Shown: piece after piece, positions 46,071-54,841 of the stretch | How positions within the stretch are numbered: the stretch's first letter is position 1 | How the letters are laid out: every line of letters starts with the position of its first letter | NCBI RefSeq assembly: GCF_029869215.1 | Contig: NZ_JARWPM010000149.1 | Span: forward strand, 1 to 64,000 | DNA length: 64,000 nt | Reading direction: 5' to 3' | Source: Nocardia carnea | Lineage (GTDB): Bacteria; Actinomycetota; Actinomycetes; Mycobacteriales; Mycobacteriaceae | The notes under the pieces: generated by a model | Database searches by the model: none | The model's input: only the letters and a program-made list of their open reading frames with translations | What the model was told of the DNA's origin: nothing | Translations under genes and position numbers: made by a program

Positions 46071-47151
46071 GATGGCGCAGACCCTCTCGTACCAGGAGCC
46101 AGATGAGGAAGACCCCGCCGACGCTGACCGTGACGACACCGACGGGTACCGGCGCGGGAAAGGCGTGTTCGGCCACGAGATCGGCGACTCCGAGCAGCAG
46201 CGCACCGGTGCACGCGGCCGCGAAGATCCCGGCGCCGGGCGTGCGGACGAGGCCACGCGCCAGATGCGGTGCCGCCAGCGCGATGAACGAGATCGGGCCC
46301 GCGACGCAGACCGCGAGGCCCACCAGGACCGTGGCACCGAGCAGCAGGCCCATCCGGGCCCGGCCGCTGTGAACTCCGAGGGTGGCCGCCACGGTGTCAC
46401 CGAGATCCAGCGCGTGGAACGCACGGCCGAACAGCACGATCAACGGTGTGACGAGGGCGATTCCGGCCCCGATCGTCACTACCTGTCCCCAGCCGCGCCC
46501 GCTGAGCGATCCGATCAGCCACGCGTTCGCCACCGCCGCCGACGGCAGGTAGGCCTGGCTGAGGACATACGCGGTGACCGAGGAGGACAGCGCGCCGAGC
46601 GCGAGCCCCACCAGCACCAGCCGGGTGCCGCGCAATCCACCCAGCACCGTGAGCACACCGATGATCGCGAACGTGGCCAGCGCGCCCACCGCCGCGCCCG
46701 CCGCGCCCATCGCCAGGGATCCACCGAGGGTGACCAGGACGATCACCGCACCGGCCGCCGACCCACTGGTGAATCCGATGACATCCGGGCTGGCCAGCGG
46801 ATTGTGGTGGAGCCGCTGGAAAATCGCACCCGCCGCGGCGAGCGCACCACCGACTCCCACGGCGAGCAGGACGCGGGGGAGTCGCCGGTCGACGACGAAG
46901 AACCGGTCGAGCCGGCGCCGGGGCTGCCCGGTGAGTACATCCCACAGCGCGCCGGGCCCGACGGCGTACTCGCCGACCATCAGGGACACGGGGATCAGCA
47001 ACGCGACCAGCAGTACCAGAATCGTCGTGACCAGCGCGGCCCGCCGATCGAAACGCACCGTATAGGGACCGGTACGCACAGCGCGATCGGTGGGCGTGAT
47101 TTCCGTCCGCAGCAGCCGCCCACCGGTCCCGGATATCTCGGTGGCCGTCAT
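46063..47151 (-). CDS. Ferric-siderophore ABC transporter permease 2 (FecCD family)
   Basis: A 362-residue membrane protein. FecCD landmarks are RRLPRVLLAVGVGGALAAAG, NPLASPDVIGFTSGSAAGAV and GPISFIALAAPHLARGLV, with a terminal VPVGVVTVSVGGVFLIWLL. It pairs with the other permease to form a heterodimeric channel. Its ATG overlaps the stop of permease 1. The soluble N-terminus of about 35 residues is longer than usual. Confidence 0.93.
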   Translation of the reverse strand: MTATEISGTGGRLLRTEITPTDRAVRTGPYTVRFDRRAALVTTILVLLVALLIPVSLMVGEYAVGPGALWDVLTGQPRRRLDRFFVVDRRLPRVLLAVGVGGALAAAGAIFQRLHHNPLASPDVIGFTSGSAAGAVIVLVTLGGSLAMGAAGAAVGALATFAIIGVLTVLGGLRGTRLVLVGLALGALSSSVTAYVLSQAYLPSAAVANAWLIGSLSGRGWGQVVTIGAGIALVTPLIVLFGRAFHALDLGDTVAATLGVHSGRARMGLLLGATVLVGLAVCVAGPISFIALAAPHLARGLVRTPGAGIFAAACTGALLLGVADLVAEHAFPAPVPVGVVTVSVGGVFLIWLLVREGLRHRV

Positions 47152-48218
47152 GACCCGGCCGCCATACGCCGGCTCCCCATGATGAGCGCGATGAGGGCGG
47201 GACTGCCGACGAAGGCTGTCATCACACCGACCGGAACGGGCTCACCGCCACTGAGCACCCGGCCGAGGACATCGGCCGTCAGCAGCAGCGCCGGTGCCAG
47301 CAGCATCGAGAGCGGGACGAGAATCCGGTAATCGGCGCCGGCCAGATACTGCGCGATATGGAAGACCAACAGCCCGACGAAGGCGATCGGCCCGGCCAGT
47401 GCGGTCGCGGCCCCACAGAGCACGGTGACGGCCACGAAGCCGAGCAGCCGCACCCGGCCCAGGTGCACGCCGAGTGCCGCCGCGGTCCGGTCGCCCAGGC
47501 TCAGCGCGTTCAATGCCCGGCACAGGGCCAGCGCGAGCAGTGCGGCGGCGAGCACGTAGGGCGTGACCGTCAGTGTGTCGTCGAGGTCGCGGGTGGCCAG
47601 CGAGCCGATCCGCCAGAACCGGTAGGCGTCGAGTACGTCCTCGTCGACGAAAACCAGTAACTGGGTGATACCGGACAGTACGGCGCCGAGTGCGACTCCG
47701 GCGAGCGCCAGCCGCAACGGTGACGCGGTGGATCCGCCGATCATCGACAGCAGGTACACGACCACCGCTGCGGTGCCCGCACCGGCGAAGGCGAACCAGG
47801 TGTAACCGGCGACGCCCATCCCACTGCCGACGGTGAGGCCGACCACGACGCCGAGGGCGGCGCCCGCGTTCACCCCGAGCAGCCCGGGATCCGCGATCGG
47901 ATTGCGGGTGAGCGCGCCGATGAGCACACCGGCCGTGCCGAGCGCCACCCCGGCCACGAGCCCGACCACAGTACGGCTCAACCGCCATTCCCCGATGATC
48001 ACCCGGACACTGCCGTCGCCCCGGCCGAGCAGGGCGGCGGCCACCTCGCTCAGCGGGATGGATTTGGCGCCGACGGCCAAGCTGACGACGCAGACGCCGG
48101 CGAGCAGGACCACCGCGAACAGCAGCAGGACGGTGCCTTTCGCGAGCGCCCGGCGCGGTCCGTCCGGGGGCGGACCGGAGCCGTGGCGTGGGGGCACGGC
48201 AGCACGACTCGAGGGCAC
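47148..48218 (-). CDS. Ferric-siderophore ABC transporter permease 1 (FecCD family)
   Basis: A 356-residue permease with FecCD landmarks WRLSRTVVGLVAGVALGTAG, NPIADPGLLGVNAGAALGVV, and GPIAFVGLLVFHIAQYLAGA in place of the common VPHxxR segment. It starts with a GTG at 48218, only 22 bp from an IdeR/DtxR iron box, so the whole leftward operon (two permeases, ATPase, SIP) is expected to be iron-repressed. It is divergent from the binding-protein gene. Confidence 0.92.
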   Translation of the reverse strand: MPSSRAAVPPRHGSGPPPDGPRRALAKGTVLLLFAVVLLAGVCVVSLAVGAKSIPLSEVAAALLGRGDGSVRVIIGEWRLSRTVVGLVAGVALGTAGVLIGALTRNPIADPGLLGVNAGAALGVVVGLTVGSGMGVAGYTWFAFAGAGTAAVVVYLLSMIGGSTASPLRLALAGVALGAVLSGITQLLVFVDEDVLDAYRFWRIGSLATRDLDDTLTVTPYVLAAALLALALCRALNALSLGDRTAAALGVHLGRVRLLGFVAVTVLCGAATALAGPIAFVGLLVFHIAQYLAGADYRILVPLSMLLAPALLLTADVLGRVLSGGEPVPVGVMTAFVGSPALIALIMGSRRMAAGS

Positions 48219-48240
48219 CGACGAACCGTACTCGGCACAC

Positions 48241-48259
48241 TAAGGCTAGGGCAACCTAA
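48241..48259. promoter_or_regulatory. IdeR/DtxR iron box controlling both siderophore-uptake transcripts
   Basis: TAAGGCTAGGGCAACCTAA matches the mycobacterial IdeR consensus TTAGGTTAGGCTAACCTAA at 15 of 19 positions. It sits in the 66-bp gap between divergent permease and binding-protein genes, close enough to repress both when iron is plentiful. Confidence 0.8.
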
Positions 48260-48284
48260 CTCACATGGGCTACTGTGCAATGCC

Positions 48285-49220
48285 GTGAAGATCGAGAACA
48301 GTACAAGGCATCGGCTGCGGGCCGCCATCGGCGCACTGGTCGCCGTGCTGGGCCTGGCCCTGGCCGCCTGCGGGTCGGGCGATCCCGGGCTCGACGAGGG
48401 ACGCGTCGTCGCGCACGCGATGGGCGAGACGACGGTGCCCGTGGCGCCGCAGCGGATCGTCGTTCTCGACTCACCACACTTGGACGCGCTTGTCGCTCTG
48501 GGGATCACCCCGGCCGGGATCACCGAGCGCGCGATGGGCTACGGCGCACCGGAATACCTGCGGGACGAACTGGGCGATGTGGCGACCGTCGGCACGATCT
48601 CCGAACCCGATCTCGACGCCGTCGCCAACCTCGAGCCCGACCTCATCATCGGCACCAAGGTCCGCCACGAGCCGCTCTTCGACCAGCTCAGCGCTATCGC
48701 ACCGACCGTGTTCTCGGCGAATTCGGGCACCGACTGGCACGAACAGGCCCGGCTCACCGCGGCGGCGGTCGGCAAGACCGCCGAAATGGAGGATCTGCTC
48801 AACCGCCTCGGCACCCGCGCAAGTGATGTCGGAAAACGGATCGGCGCGGCGGGCAGGACGGTGTCGATGGTGCGCTTCACCGAGGACCGGTTCCGCCTCT
48901 ACGGCCCGGAGACGTTCTCGGGTTCCCTGCTCGCCCAGGTCGGCTTCACCCATCCCAACCGGGAATGGAATGAGTACTCGATGGCCGAACTCGATCCCGA
49001 ACAGTACGAGCAGATCAACGGAGACGTGGTGTTCCACGCCGATTACACCGGTTCCGGCGCGAGCACGACCAAGGGCCGTGTCACCGCGCTGTGGGGTGAC
49101 CTCCCGGCCGTGGCCGCGGGCCGTGCCCACGAGGTCGCCGACGACACGTGGATGCTCGGGATCGGGGTCGTCGGCGCGAACCTGGTCCTCGACGATATCG
49201 AGCGCCTGGCGGCCCCGTAA
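48285..49220 (+). CDS. Siderophore ABC transporter substrate-binding lipoprotein
   Basis: A 311-residue FepB/FhuD-type lipoprotein. The signal AAIGALVAVLGLALAAC is lipidated at about Cys29. The ligand domain shows QRIVVLDSPHLDALVALGIT, DLDAVANLEPDLIIG, SVTGR-like GAAGRTVSMVRFTEDRFRLY and a C-terminal WMLGIGVVGANLVLDDIERL. The GTG at 48285 follows the iron box by 25 bp. The siderophore is unknown; no siderophore synthase lies in the window. Confidence 0.92.
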   Translation: MKIENSTRHRLRAAIGALVAVLGLALAACGSGDPGLDEGRVVAHAMGETTVPVAPQRIVVLDSPHLDALVALGITPAGITERAMGYGAPEYLRDELGDVATVGTISEPDLDAVANLEPDLIIGTKVRHEPLFDQLSAIAPTVFSANSGTDWHEQARLTAAAVGKTAEMEDLLNRLGTRASDVGKRIGAAGRTVSMVRFTEDRFRLYGPETFSGSLLAQVGFTHPNREWNEYSMAELDPEQYEQINGDVVFHADYTGSGASTTKGRVTALWGDLPAVAAGRAHEVADDTWMLGIGVVGANLVLDDIERLAAP

Positions 49221-49238
49221 CCGGCCGGCGTGCGTGGG

Positions 49239-50143
49239 TCAGCGCGTGGTGGTGAGACCGCCTGTGACGGCGAGGATCTCGCCCACCGTGTAGCTGGAGT
49301 CCGCGTCGGAGGCCAGGTATACGTACGCCGGTGCCAGCTCCTCCGGTTGCGCGACCCGGCCTATCGGGCTGTCGCTGCCGAGCTGGGCGAGACCTTCCTC
49401 GGGCATATGCGGGTCGGCGATATTGAGTACGGTCCATGTCGGTCCGGGGGCGACGATATTCGCCCGGATGCCGTCCTTGACGAGGTGAAAGGCAATGGAT
49501 TTGGTGAAATTGACCAGGGCGGCCTTGCTCGCCGCGTAGTCGATCATCGTATCGCTGCCTTTCAGCGCCTCCTCCGACGCCGTCGCGATGATGGCGTCAC
49601 CGGCCTTCAGATGAGGGCGCGCGGCCTGTACCAGATGGAATACGCGTACGCGTTCACCTTGAAGGATCTGTCCCAGTCGTCGAAGGACAACTGGGACAGA
49701 TCCGTCTGGCTGTTCAGGTGGGCCGCGTTGTTGACCAGGATGTTGAGCCCGCCCAGCTCCCGCACCGTCCGTTCGACGATGTCGTAACAGACCGACTGCT
49801 CGGCGAGGTCGCCGGGCAGCAGCAGGCATCTGCGTCCTTCCGCCTCGACCGCGCGGCGTGTCTCCTCCGCATCCGCTTGCTCCTCGGGCAGGTACCCGAT
49901 GGCGATATCGGCGCCCTCGCGCGCATAGAGGACGGCCACCGCACGACCGATACCGGAATCACCGCCCGTGATCAGGGCGATCTTGTGCCGAAGTTTGCCG
50001 GCCGCCCGGTAACGGTCCGACCGGTACTCCGGCCGCGGCCGCACGGCCTGCTCGCTACCGGGCGGCTCTTGCCGCTGTTTCGGGTAGGGCGGTACCGGTT
50101 CCGCAAGGATCTGCGGCTGAGCGGGGTCGTTTCGGTCCTGCAT
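49239..50143 (-). pseudogene. Short-chain dehydrogenase with N-terminal extension, frameshifted
   Basis: Two overlapping minus-strand frames make one SDR of about 301 residues. The N-terminal frame starts at the ATG at 50143 (AGGAGG upstream) with a Pro-rich stretch, then IALITGGDSGIGRAVAVLYA and LNILVNNAAHLN. The C-terminal frame carries IIATASEEALKG, the catalytic DYAASKAALVNFTKS, and VAPGPTWT. The break is near 49636-49642, where adding one T after ...GCGTAT restores a continuous FHLVQAARPHLK reading. All family motifs are intact, so this may be a sequencing error rather than decay. Related enzymes are glucose/ribitol-dehydrogenase-like. Confidence 0.8.
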
Positions 50144-50757
50144 GGGAGCCTCCTGGCGTTGCTCTGCGTGGTCCGTCGTCGAAACCCGGTGATCACTCGC
50201 TCCACCGCTCGTACCCGAACGGCCGGAGAACATGCCCCTGCGGGTGTACTGGTATGCCGGCTCGATAGGGGATACGGCCTGATACGCGGTTGTGTCGCCG
50301 GGGAGGGGGCAGGGGTCGCCGACGACCGATGAGGGGAGGCTCAGGCGAACTCCCGCTCCGATACGCCTACCCGCAACGCTGTCCGCGGAGACCTTGCGAG
50401 GTCAGAAGGACAGGAAAACTTGCCGATAGGTAGATATGCGCATCTAACTACTTATTCTCCACCTCCGACCAACAGCGCAAAAACGGAGTAAACGCTCAAT
50501 TTCCTTCAAGGAAGGAAACAAATACTTCCTTGCTACCGAGGCGCGTGCCGCGGTAGCGCCGGGCATGCGGTACCCGACCATTCGAATCGAGCTGATCGCA
50601 ATCGAGAAGGCTGTTGGGCCGGGTGGCGCAATGGCGGCGAACAGTGCCGTTTTCGCTGGTCGTGCCGATCGGTGCGCGGCGCATTGCGAACCGGTGTGTA
50701 CGGTCCCGCTGCGGAGTGGACGGGGACGGCCGATGTACGCCGCTATCGTCACCGTTT
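50144..50757. other. Long upstream region of the GntR gene, no gene recognised
   Basis: This gap of about 610 bp separates the frameshifted SDR from the GntR regulator. The segment 50425-50540 is unusually AT-rich for this genome and contains a perfect hairpin (TTTCCTTC, AAG, GAAGGAAA at 50500-50518). Minus-strand frames of up to about 100 codons exist here but have no ribosome site or family resemblance. A long regulatory leader or a remnant of foreign DNA are both possible; I cannot decide. Confidence 0.4.
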
Positions 50758-51539
50758 ATGCAGGTCAGCGAGATGAACTCCGATCGGTCGGGCGGCGCGG
50801 CGACCGTCCGGTGGCTGCGTGCGGACCAGGCGAGGCGGGTCGCGGATATCGTGCGCCAGCAGATCCACGCGGGTGCCGTAGGCGACACGCTGCCCGGGGA
50901 ACTGGAACTGGCGGCGGAGCATCGGACCTCCCGCAACACCATCCGGGACGCGCTGGCGCTCCTGCGTGACGAGGGACTGATCGACCGCGCGCCGCGGCTC
51001 GGTACCCGAGTGGCCGCGCGGAAATTCGACCACGGGCTGGACGCGCTGCTGGGCTTACAGGAGACGCTGGAGGGCCGGGGCACGGTCCGCAACGAGGTCC
51101 GGATGGGGCAGCGGATCACGGCCCCGCCGCTCGTCGCGCGCCGGCTCGGGCTCACGCCGGGCCGGCAGGTCGTGTATCTGGAGCGGCTGCGCTATCTCGG
51201 TGATCAGCCGCTCAGCCTGGATCTCACCTATCTCGCCCCGAGATCGGTGCCCGCGTCCTCGACCACGATCTCGCCCACACCGATGTGTTCGTGCTCCTCG
51301 AACAGCTCAGCGGGCAATCCCTCGGCTCGGCGGATCTGACGGTGGAGGCGGTCCCTGCCGACCGGCACACCGCCGCCACCCTCGATGTTCCCGCGGGCGC
51401 GCCGCTGCTGATGCTCGAACGCCTCACCCGCCTCGACGACGGAACGCCCGTCGACCTCGAATACATCCGGATGCGCGGTGACCGGATCACGCTGCGCGGC
51501 AGCCTCTCCCGTGCGATCCCTGAGTGGAAGGTCCTGTAG
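50758..51539 (+). pseudogene. GntR/HutC-family regulator (UTRA domain), frameshifted
   Basis: Residues 1 to about 85 hold the GntR winged helix (ADIVRQQIHAGAVGDTLPGE then HRTSRNTIRDALALLRDEGL). After the linker the UTRA ligand domain starts (GRQVVYLERLRYLGDQPLSL). At 51236-51240 one C is apparently missing from the run GCCCC. In the shifted frame the domain continues with VFVLLEQLSGQSLGSADLTV and PLLMLERLTRLDDGTPVDLE to a stop at 51539. Restoring one base gives a normal 260-residue protein. It ends immediately before the ferredoxin ATG, so it belongs to the downstream operon and is its probable substrate sensor. Confidence 0.8.
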
Positions 51540-51767
51540 ATGGCCCTGGTGAACCAGCGCACCGATATCCCGGTGACCATCGACGAATCCCTGTGTATCG
51601 AGGGCTGCACCCTGTGCGTCGAGATCTGCCCGCTCGACTCCCTCGCGATCAACCCGGACAACGGTAAAGCGTTCATGCACGTCGACGAATGCTGGTACTG
51701 CGGCCCCTGCGCCGCCCGCTGTCCCACGGGCGCCGTCACCGTCAATATGCCGTATCTCCTGAGGTAG
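51540..51767 (+). CDS. 2[4Fe-4S] ferredoxin (AprB-like electron carrier)
   Basis: A 75-residue bacterial-type ferredoxin. Two full cluster motifs are present: C19, C23, C26, C30 (CIEGCTLCVEICP) and C51, C54, C57, C61 (CWYCGPCAARCP). The first motif has one extra residue between the first two cysteines. Small ferredoxins of this sort accompany adenylylsulfate-reductase-type flavoproteins. A flavoprotein of that general architecture is the last gene of this operon, so it is the likely redox partner. The ATG directly follows the GntR stop codon. Confidence 0.92.
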   Translation: MALVNQRTDIPVTIDESLCIEGCTLCVEICPLDSLAINPDNGKAFMHVDECWYCGPCAARCPTGAVTVNMPYLLR

Positions 51768-51775
51768 ACCCCATC

Positions 51776-53155
51776 ATGACCAGATTGAAACGCCTGGCGG
51801 CTGTGCTTGCCGCCGGGGCGCTCGCCCTCACCGGGTGCTCGCTGGAAGACGCGGCCATCGGCGATACGGTGCGCGTTGTCATCGGATACCAGTCCAAAAC
51901 GATCAATACCGTCACCGCGGGCACCCTGCTGCGCGCTCAGGGTTACCTGGAGCAGCGGCTGGCGCGGCTCACCGACGGCGGTGGGCCGGCCTATGAGGTG
52001 GAATGGCAGGACTACGACACCGGTGCGCCGATCACCGCGCAGATGGTGGCGGAGAAGATCGATATCGGCTCGATGGGTGACTACCCGCTGCTGATCAACG
52101 GTTCGCGGACGCAGGGCAGCGAGCGCTCCCGCACGGAATTCATCTCGGTCACCGGCTACAACCCCAAGGGCGCGTTGAACATGGTGGTGGTGCCGCCGGA
52201 TTCACCGGCCACCGAACTGCCCGATCTGGCGGGGCAGAAGATCTCCGCCAGTGTCGGTTCCGCAGGGCACGGCACACTCGTGCAGGCGCTCACCCGCGCG
52301 GGTATCGACCCGGTCACCGGTGTGGAGGTGGTGAATCAGCAGCCGCAGGTCGGGGCCTCGGCCCTGGAATCGGGCCAGGTGAGCGCACTGTCGCAGTTCG
52401 TGGCCTGGCCCGGTCTGCTCGTGTTCCAGGACAAGGCGAGACTGCTCTACGACGGCGCCGAACTGAATGTGCCCACGTTTCACGGCGTGGTGGCCCGTGC
52501 GGATTACACCGCGCGGCATCCCGAGGTGGTCGATGCGTTCCTGCAGGCACAGCTGGATGCCACCGAGTTCCTGTGGCGGGATCCGCTGGCGGCGGCGCGG
52601 ATCGTGGCCGAGGGGTCGGGGCTGCCGCAGGAGGTGGTCTACCTCTACAACGGTCCCGGTGGCACCTCCTTCGACACCACCTTCAAACCGAGTCTGCTGG
52701 CGGCGTTTGCAGACGATGTGCGGTATCTGCAGTCGATCGGTGATTTCGCCGATCTCGATACCGGCGCTTTCGCGGACGACCGGCTGCTTCGCGCCGCGTT
52801 CGCCGCCCGTGGCCAGGACTACGAGAAAGCGCTCGCGGATGTGGCGAACCACACCGCCGGGTCCGGTACCGAATTGTGGCTGGACGGGCAGGATACGACT
52901 CGGCCGGCCAGTGGCTCCACCGACCTGCTGCGTGCGGTGAAAGCCGCCCGGGCGCAGGGGCAGACGGTGCGCGCCGCCTATATCGTGGATTCCGAGCTGG
53001 GTACCCGCTGGTTCGCCGACAAGGCCGTTTGGGTCCGCGACGGGGACATGTACCGGGCGTTCACCACCCCGGCCGCGGCCGGTCGCTACCGGCGGGCCAA
53101 TCCCGGCGCCGAGCCGGTCGGCTATGACCAGGCTGTCGCGGAGGTCCGGTCGTGA
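51776..53155 (+). CDS. ABC transporter substrate-binding lipoprotein (SsuA/NMT1-like) with a C-terminal NosL-like domain
   Basis: A 459-residue lipoprotein, lipidated at Cys21 (AAVLAAGALALTGC). Residues about 35-350 are an SsuA/TauA-type binding domain: RVVIGYQSKTINTVTAGTLL, EKIDIGSMGDYPLLINGS, and LPDLAGQKISASVGSAGHGT. Residues about 363-459 are extra: ELWLDGQDTTRP, TVRAAYIVDSELGTRWFADK, DMYRAFTTPAAAGRYRRANP. Their order and spacing resemble NosL, the copper-binding nitrous-oxide-reductase accessory protein. This is my reading and needs a profile search. It would be an unusual fusion, suggesting a metal-linked or redox ligand. It begins 8 bp after the ferredoxin. Confidence 0.85.
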   Translation: MTRLKRLAAVLAAGALALTGCSLEDAAIGDTVRVVIGYQSKTINTVTAGTLLRAQGYLEQRLARLTDGGGPAYEVEWQDYDTGAPITAQMVAEKIDIGSMGDYPLLINGSRTQGSERSRTEFISVTGYNPKGALNMVVVPPDSPATELPDLAGQKISASVGSAGHGTLVQALTRAGIDPVTGVEVVNQQPQVGASALESGQVSALSQFVAWPGLLVFQDKARLLYDGAELNVPTFHGVVARADYTARHPEVVDAFLQAQLDATEFLWRDPLAAARIVAEGSGLPQEVVYLYNGPGGTSFDTTFKPSLLAAFADDVRYLQSIGDFADLDTGAFADDRLLRAAFAARGQDYEKALADVANHTAGSGTELWLDGQDTTRPASGSTDLLRAVKAARAQGQTVRAAYIVDSELGTRWFADKAVWVRDGDMYRAFTTPAAAGRYRRANPGAEPVGYDQAVAEVRS

Positions 53156-54006
53156 CCGTCGCCGCCCCGGCCGATTCCGGTGCCGCCGTGCACAATGACC
53201 GCCTCCGTGCCCGGCACCGTGCGCGCTCGGTGTGGCCGGACCGTGCGCTGCGTCTGGTTTCGGTGGCTGCGGCTGTGCTGGTGTGGCAGTTGCTGACCGC
53301 CGCCGATGTCCGGCTGTGGTTGCGGTTCGACACCTTGCCCACCGTCACCGAGGTGGTCATGGCGTTCGGCCGCCGACTCGCCACCGATGTCTACTATCTG
53401 GATCTCGCCCAATCGCTGATTCGCATCCTCACGGGTTTCGTCATCGCCACGGTGCTCGGTGTCGCGAGCGGGATCGCGCTGGGCCGGTCCCGGTTGGTGG
53501 CGGGGGTCTTCGGCCCGCTCACCGAACTGGCGCGTCCGGTTCCGGCGATCGCGGTGGTGCCGATCGCGATTCTGCTGTTTCCCGACGACGAGGCCGGCAT
53601 GGTGTTCATCACCGGTCTGGCCGCTTATTTCCCGATCATGGTCAGCACCCGGCACGCGGTCCGTGCCTTGCCCACCTTGTGGGAGGACTCGGTGCGCACG
53701 CTCGGTGGTAACCGCTGGGACGTGCTCGTGCGGGTGGTGTTCCCGGGTGCGCTGCCGGGGATCTTCGGCGGGCTCTCGGTGGGTCTCGGGGTCGCCTGGA
53801 TCTGCTTGATCTCCGCGGAGATGATTTCCGGACGTCTCGGTGTCGGTTACCGCACCTGGCAGGCCTACACCCTCGTCGATTATCCGGGTGTGTTCGTCGG
53901 GATCCTCACTATCGGCGTTCTGGGCTTCGGCACGTCCGCGGCGATCGAACGTCTCGGCCGCCGGGTCACCCGCTGGCTGCCCAGGGGAGAGGGGAACACC
54001 CGATGA
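53152..54006 (+). CDS. ABC transporter permease (SsuC/TauC-like)
   Basis: A 284-residue BPD-transport permease. About six membrane helices are visible, beginning LVSVAAAVLVWQLLTAADV. The coupling helix (EAA loop) reads EDSVRTLGGNRWDVLVRVVF then PGALPGIFGGLSVGLGVAWI. Family members import sulfonates, nitrate or related small anions. The GTG at 53152 overlaps the binding-protein stop (GTGA). Confidence 0.92.
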   Translation: MTVAAPADSGAAVHNDRLRARHRARSVWPDRALRLVSVAAAVLVWQLLTAADVRLWLRFDTLPTVTEVVMAFGRRLATDVYYLDLAQSLIRILTGFVIATVLGVASGIALGRSRLVAGVFGPLTELARPVPAIAVVPIAILLFPDDEAGMVFITGLAAYFPIMVSTRHAVRALPTLWEDSVRTLGGNRWDVLVRVVFPGALPGIFGGLSVGLGVAWICLISAEMISGRLGVGYRTWQAYTLVDYPGVFVGILTIGVLGFGTSAAIERLGRRVTRWLPRGEGNTR

Positions 54007-54073
54007 CGGTGTGCCCGCGCCCCGGCCGCCACGGGACCCGCGCCACGACCCCCGCGGAAAGGCTGCTGTCCCG

Positions 54074-54841
54074 ATGACCACCACTCTCATCCCGCGCGAA
54101 GCGGCGCCGGATCTCGAGGAACACGGTATGGCCCTGCGCCTGGACGCCGTGTCGCTGTCCTACACCGGCGACCCGGTGATCATGGACCTGTCGCTGGATG
54201 TCCGTCCCGGCGAAATCCTCGTCCTCACCGGGCCGTCCGGTTGCGGTAAGTCGACGGTGCTGCGTGCCCTTGCCGGGCTACTGGCCCCCGACGCGGGCCG
54301 TGTCCTGGCCGACGGTGAGCCGGTCACCGGCACCTCCCGGGACCGGGCCGTCGTCTTCCAGGACAACGCGCTGCTGCCGTGGCGCAGTGTGCGCGCCAAT
54401 ATCGAACTGGCACTGCGGTTACGTGGTGAACCGAAGGCGGGGCGCCGCGCTGCTGCCGAGCGCTGGATCGAGGAGGTCGGGCTCACCGGTTTCGCCGATT
54501 TCCTGCCCAAAAGCCTGTCGGGTGGTATGCGGCAGCGTGTCCAGCTGGCACGGGGCTTGGCGGGCGCGCCGCGCGCGGTGATGATGGACGAACCGTTCGG
54601 TGCTCTCGATGCTCAGACCCGGGCCACCATGCAGCGCCTGCTGGTCGAAACCTGGCGCAGCCACCCCGCCACCGTGGTGTTCGTGACCCATGACGTGGAC
54701 GAGGCGCTGCGGCTGGGTGACCGGGTCGCGGTGCTCGGGCGGGCGGGGCAGCCGTTGCGCGCGCTCGTCGAGATGCCGAATCCGCGGGGAACCGCCGACC
54801 GGCGTGCTGAGCGCGCCCGAATTCTGGAGGCTCTGTCGTGA
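54074..54841 (+). CDS. ABC transporter ATP-binding protein (SsuB/TauB-like)
   Basis: A 255-residue ATPase with Walker A GPSGCGKST, Q-loop VVFQDNALLPWRSVRANI, signature LSGGMRQRVQLARGLAG, Walker B AVMMDEPFGALD and switch FVTHDVDEALRLGD. These match the nitrate/sulfonate/taurine importer class. It starts 67 bp after the permease. Its stop overlaps the GTG of the flavoprotein gene, binding import to the redox enzyme. Confidence 0.93.
   Translation: MTTTLIPREAAPDLEEHGMALRLDAVSLSYTGDPVIMDLSLDVRPGEILVLTGPSGCGKSTVLRALAGLLAPDAGRVLADGEPVTGTSRDRAVVFQDNALLPWRSVRANIELALRLRGEPKAGRRAAAERWIEEVGLTGFADFLPKSLSGGMRQRVQLARGLAGAPRAVMMDEPFGALDAQTRATMQRLLVETWRSHPATVVFVTHDVDEALRLGDRVAVLGRAGQPLRALVEMPNPRGTADRRAERARILEALS

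Noticed and set aside
50444-51155. Possible small minus-strand genes in the AT-rich gap before the GntR gene
   Set aside because: The frames end in plausible-looking peptides, but lack start context, codon bias and any recognisable domain.
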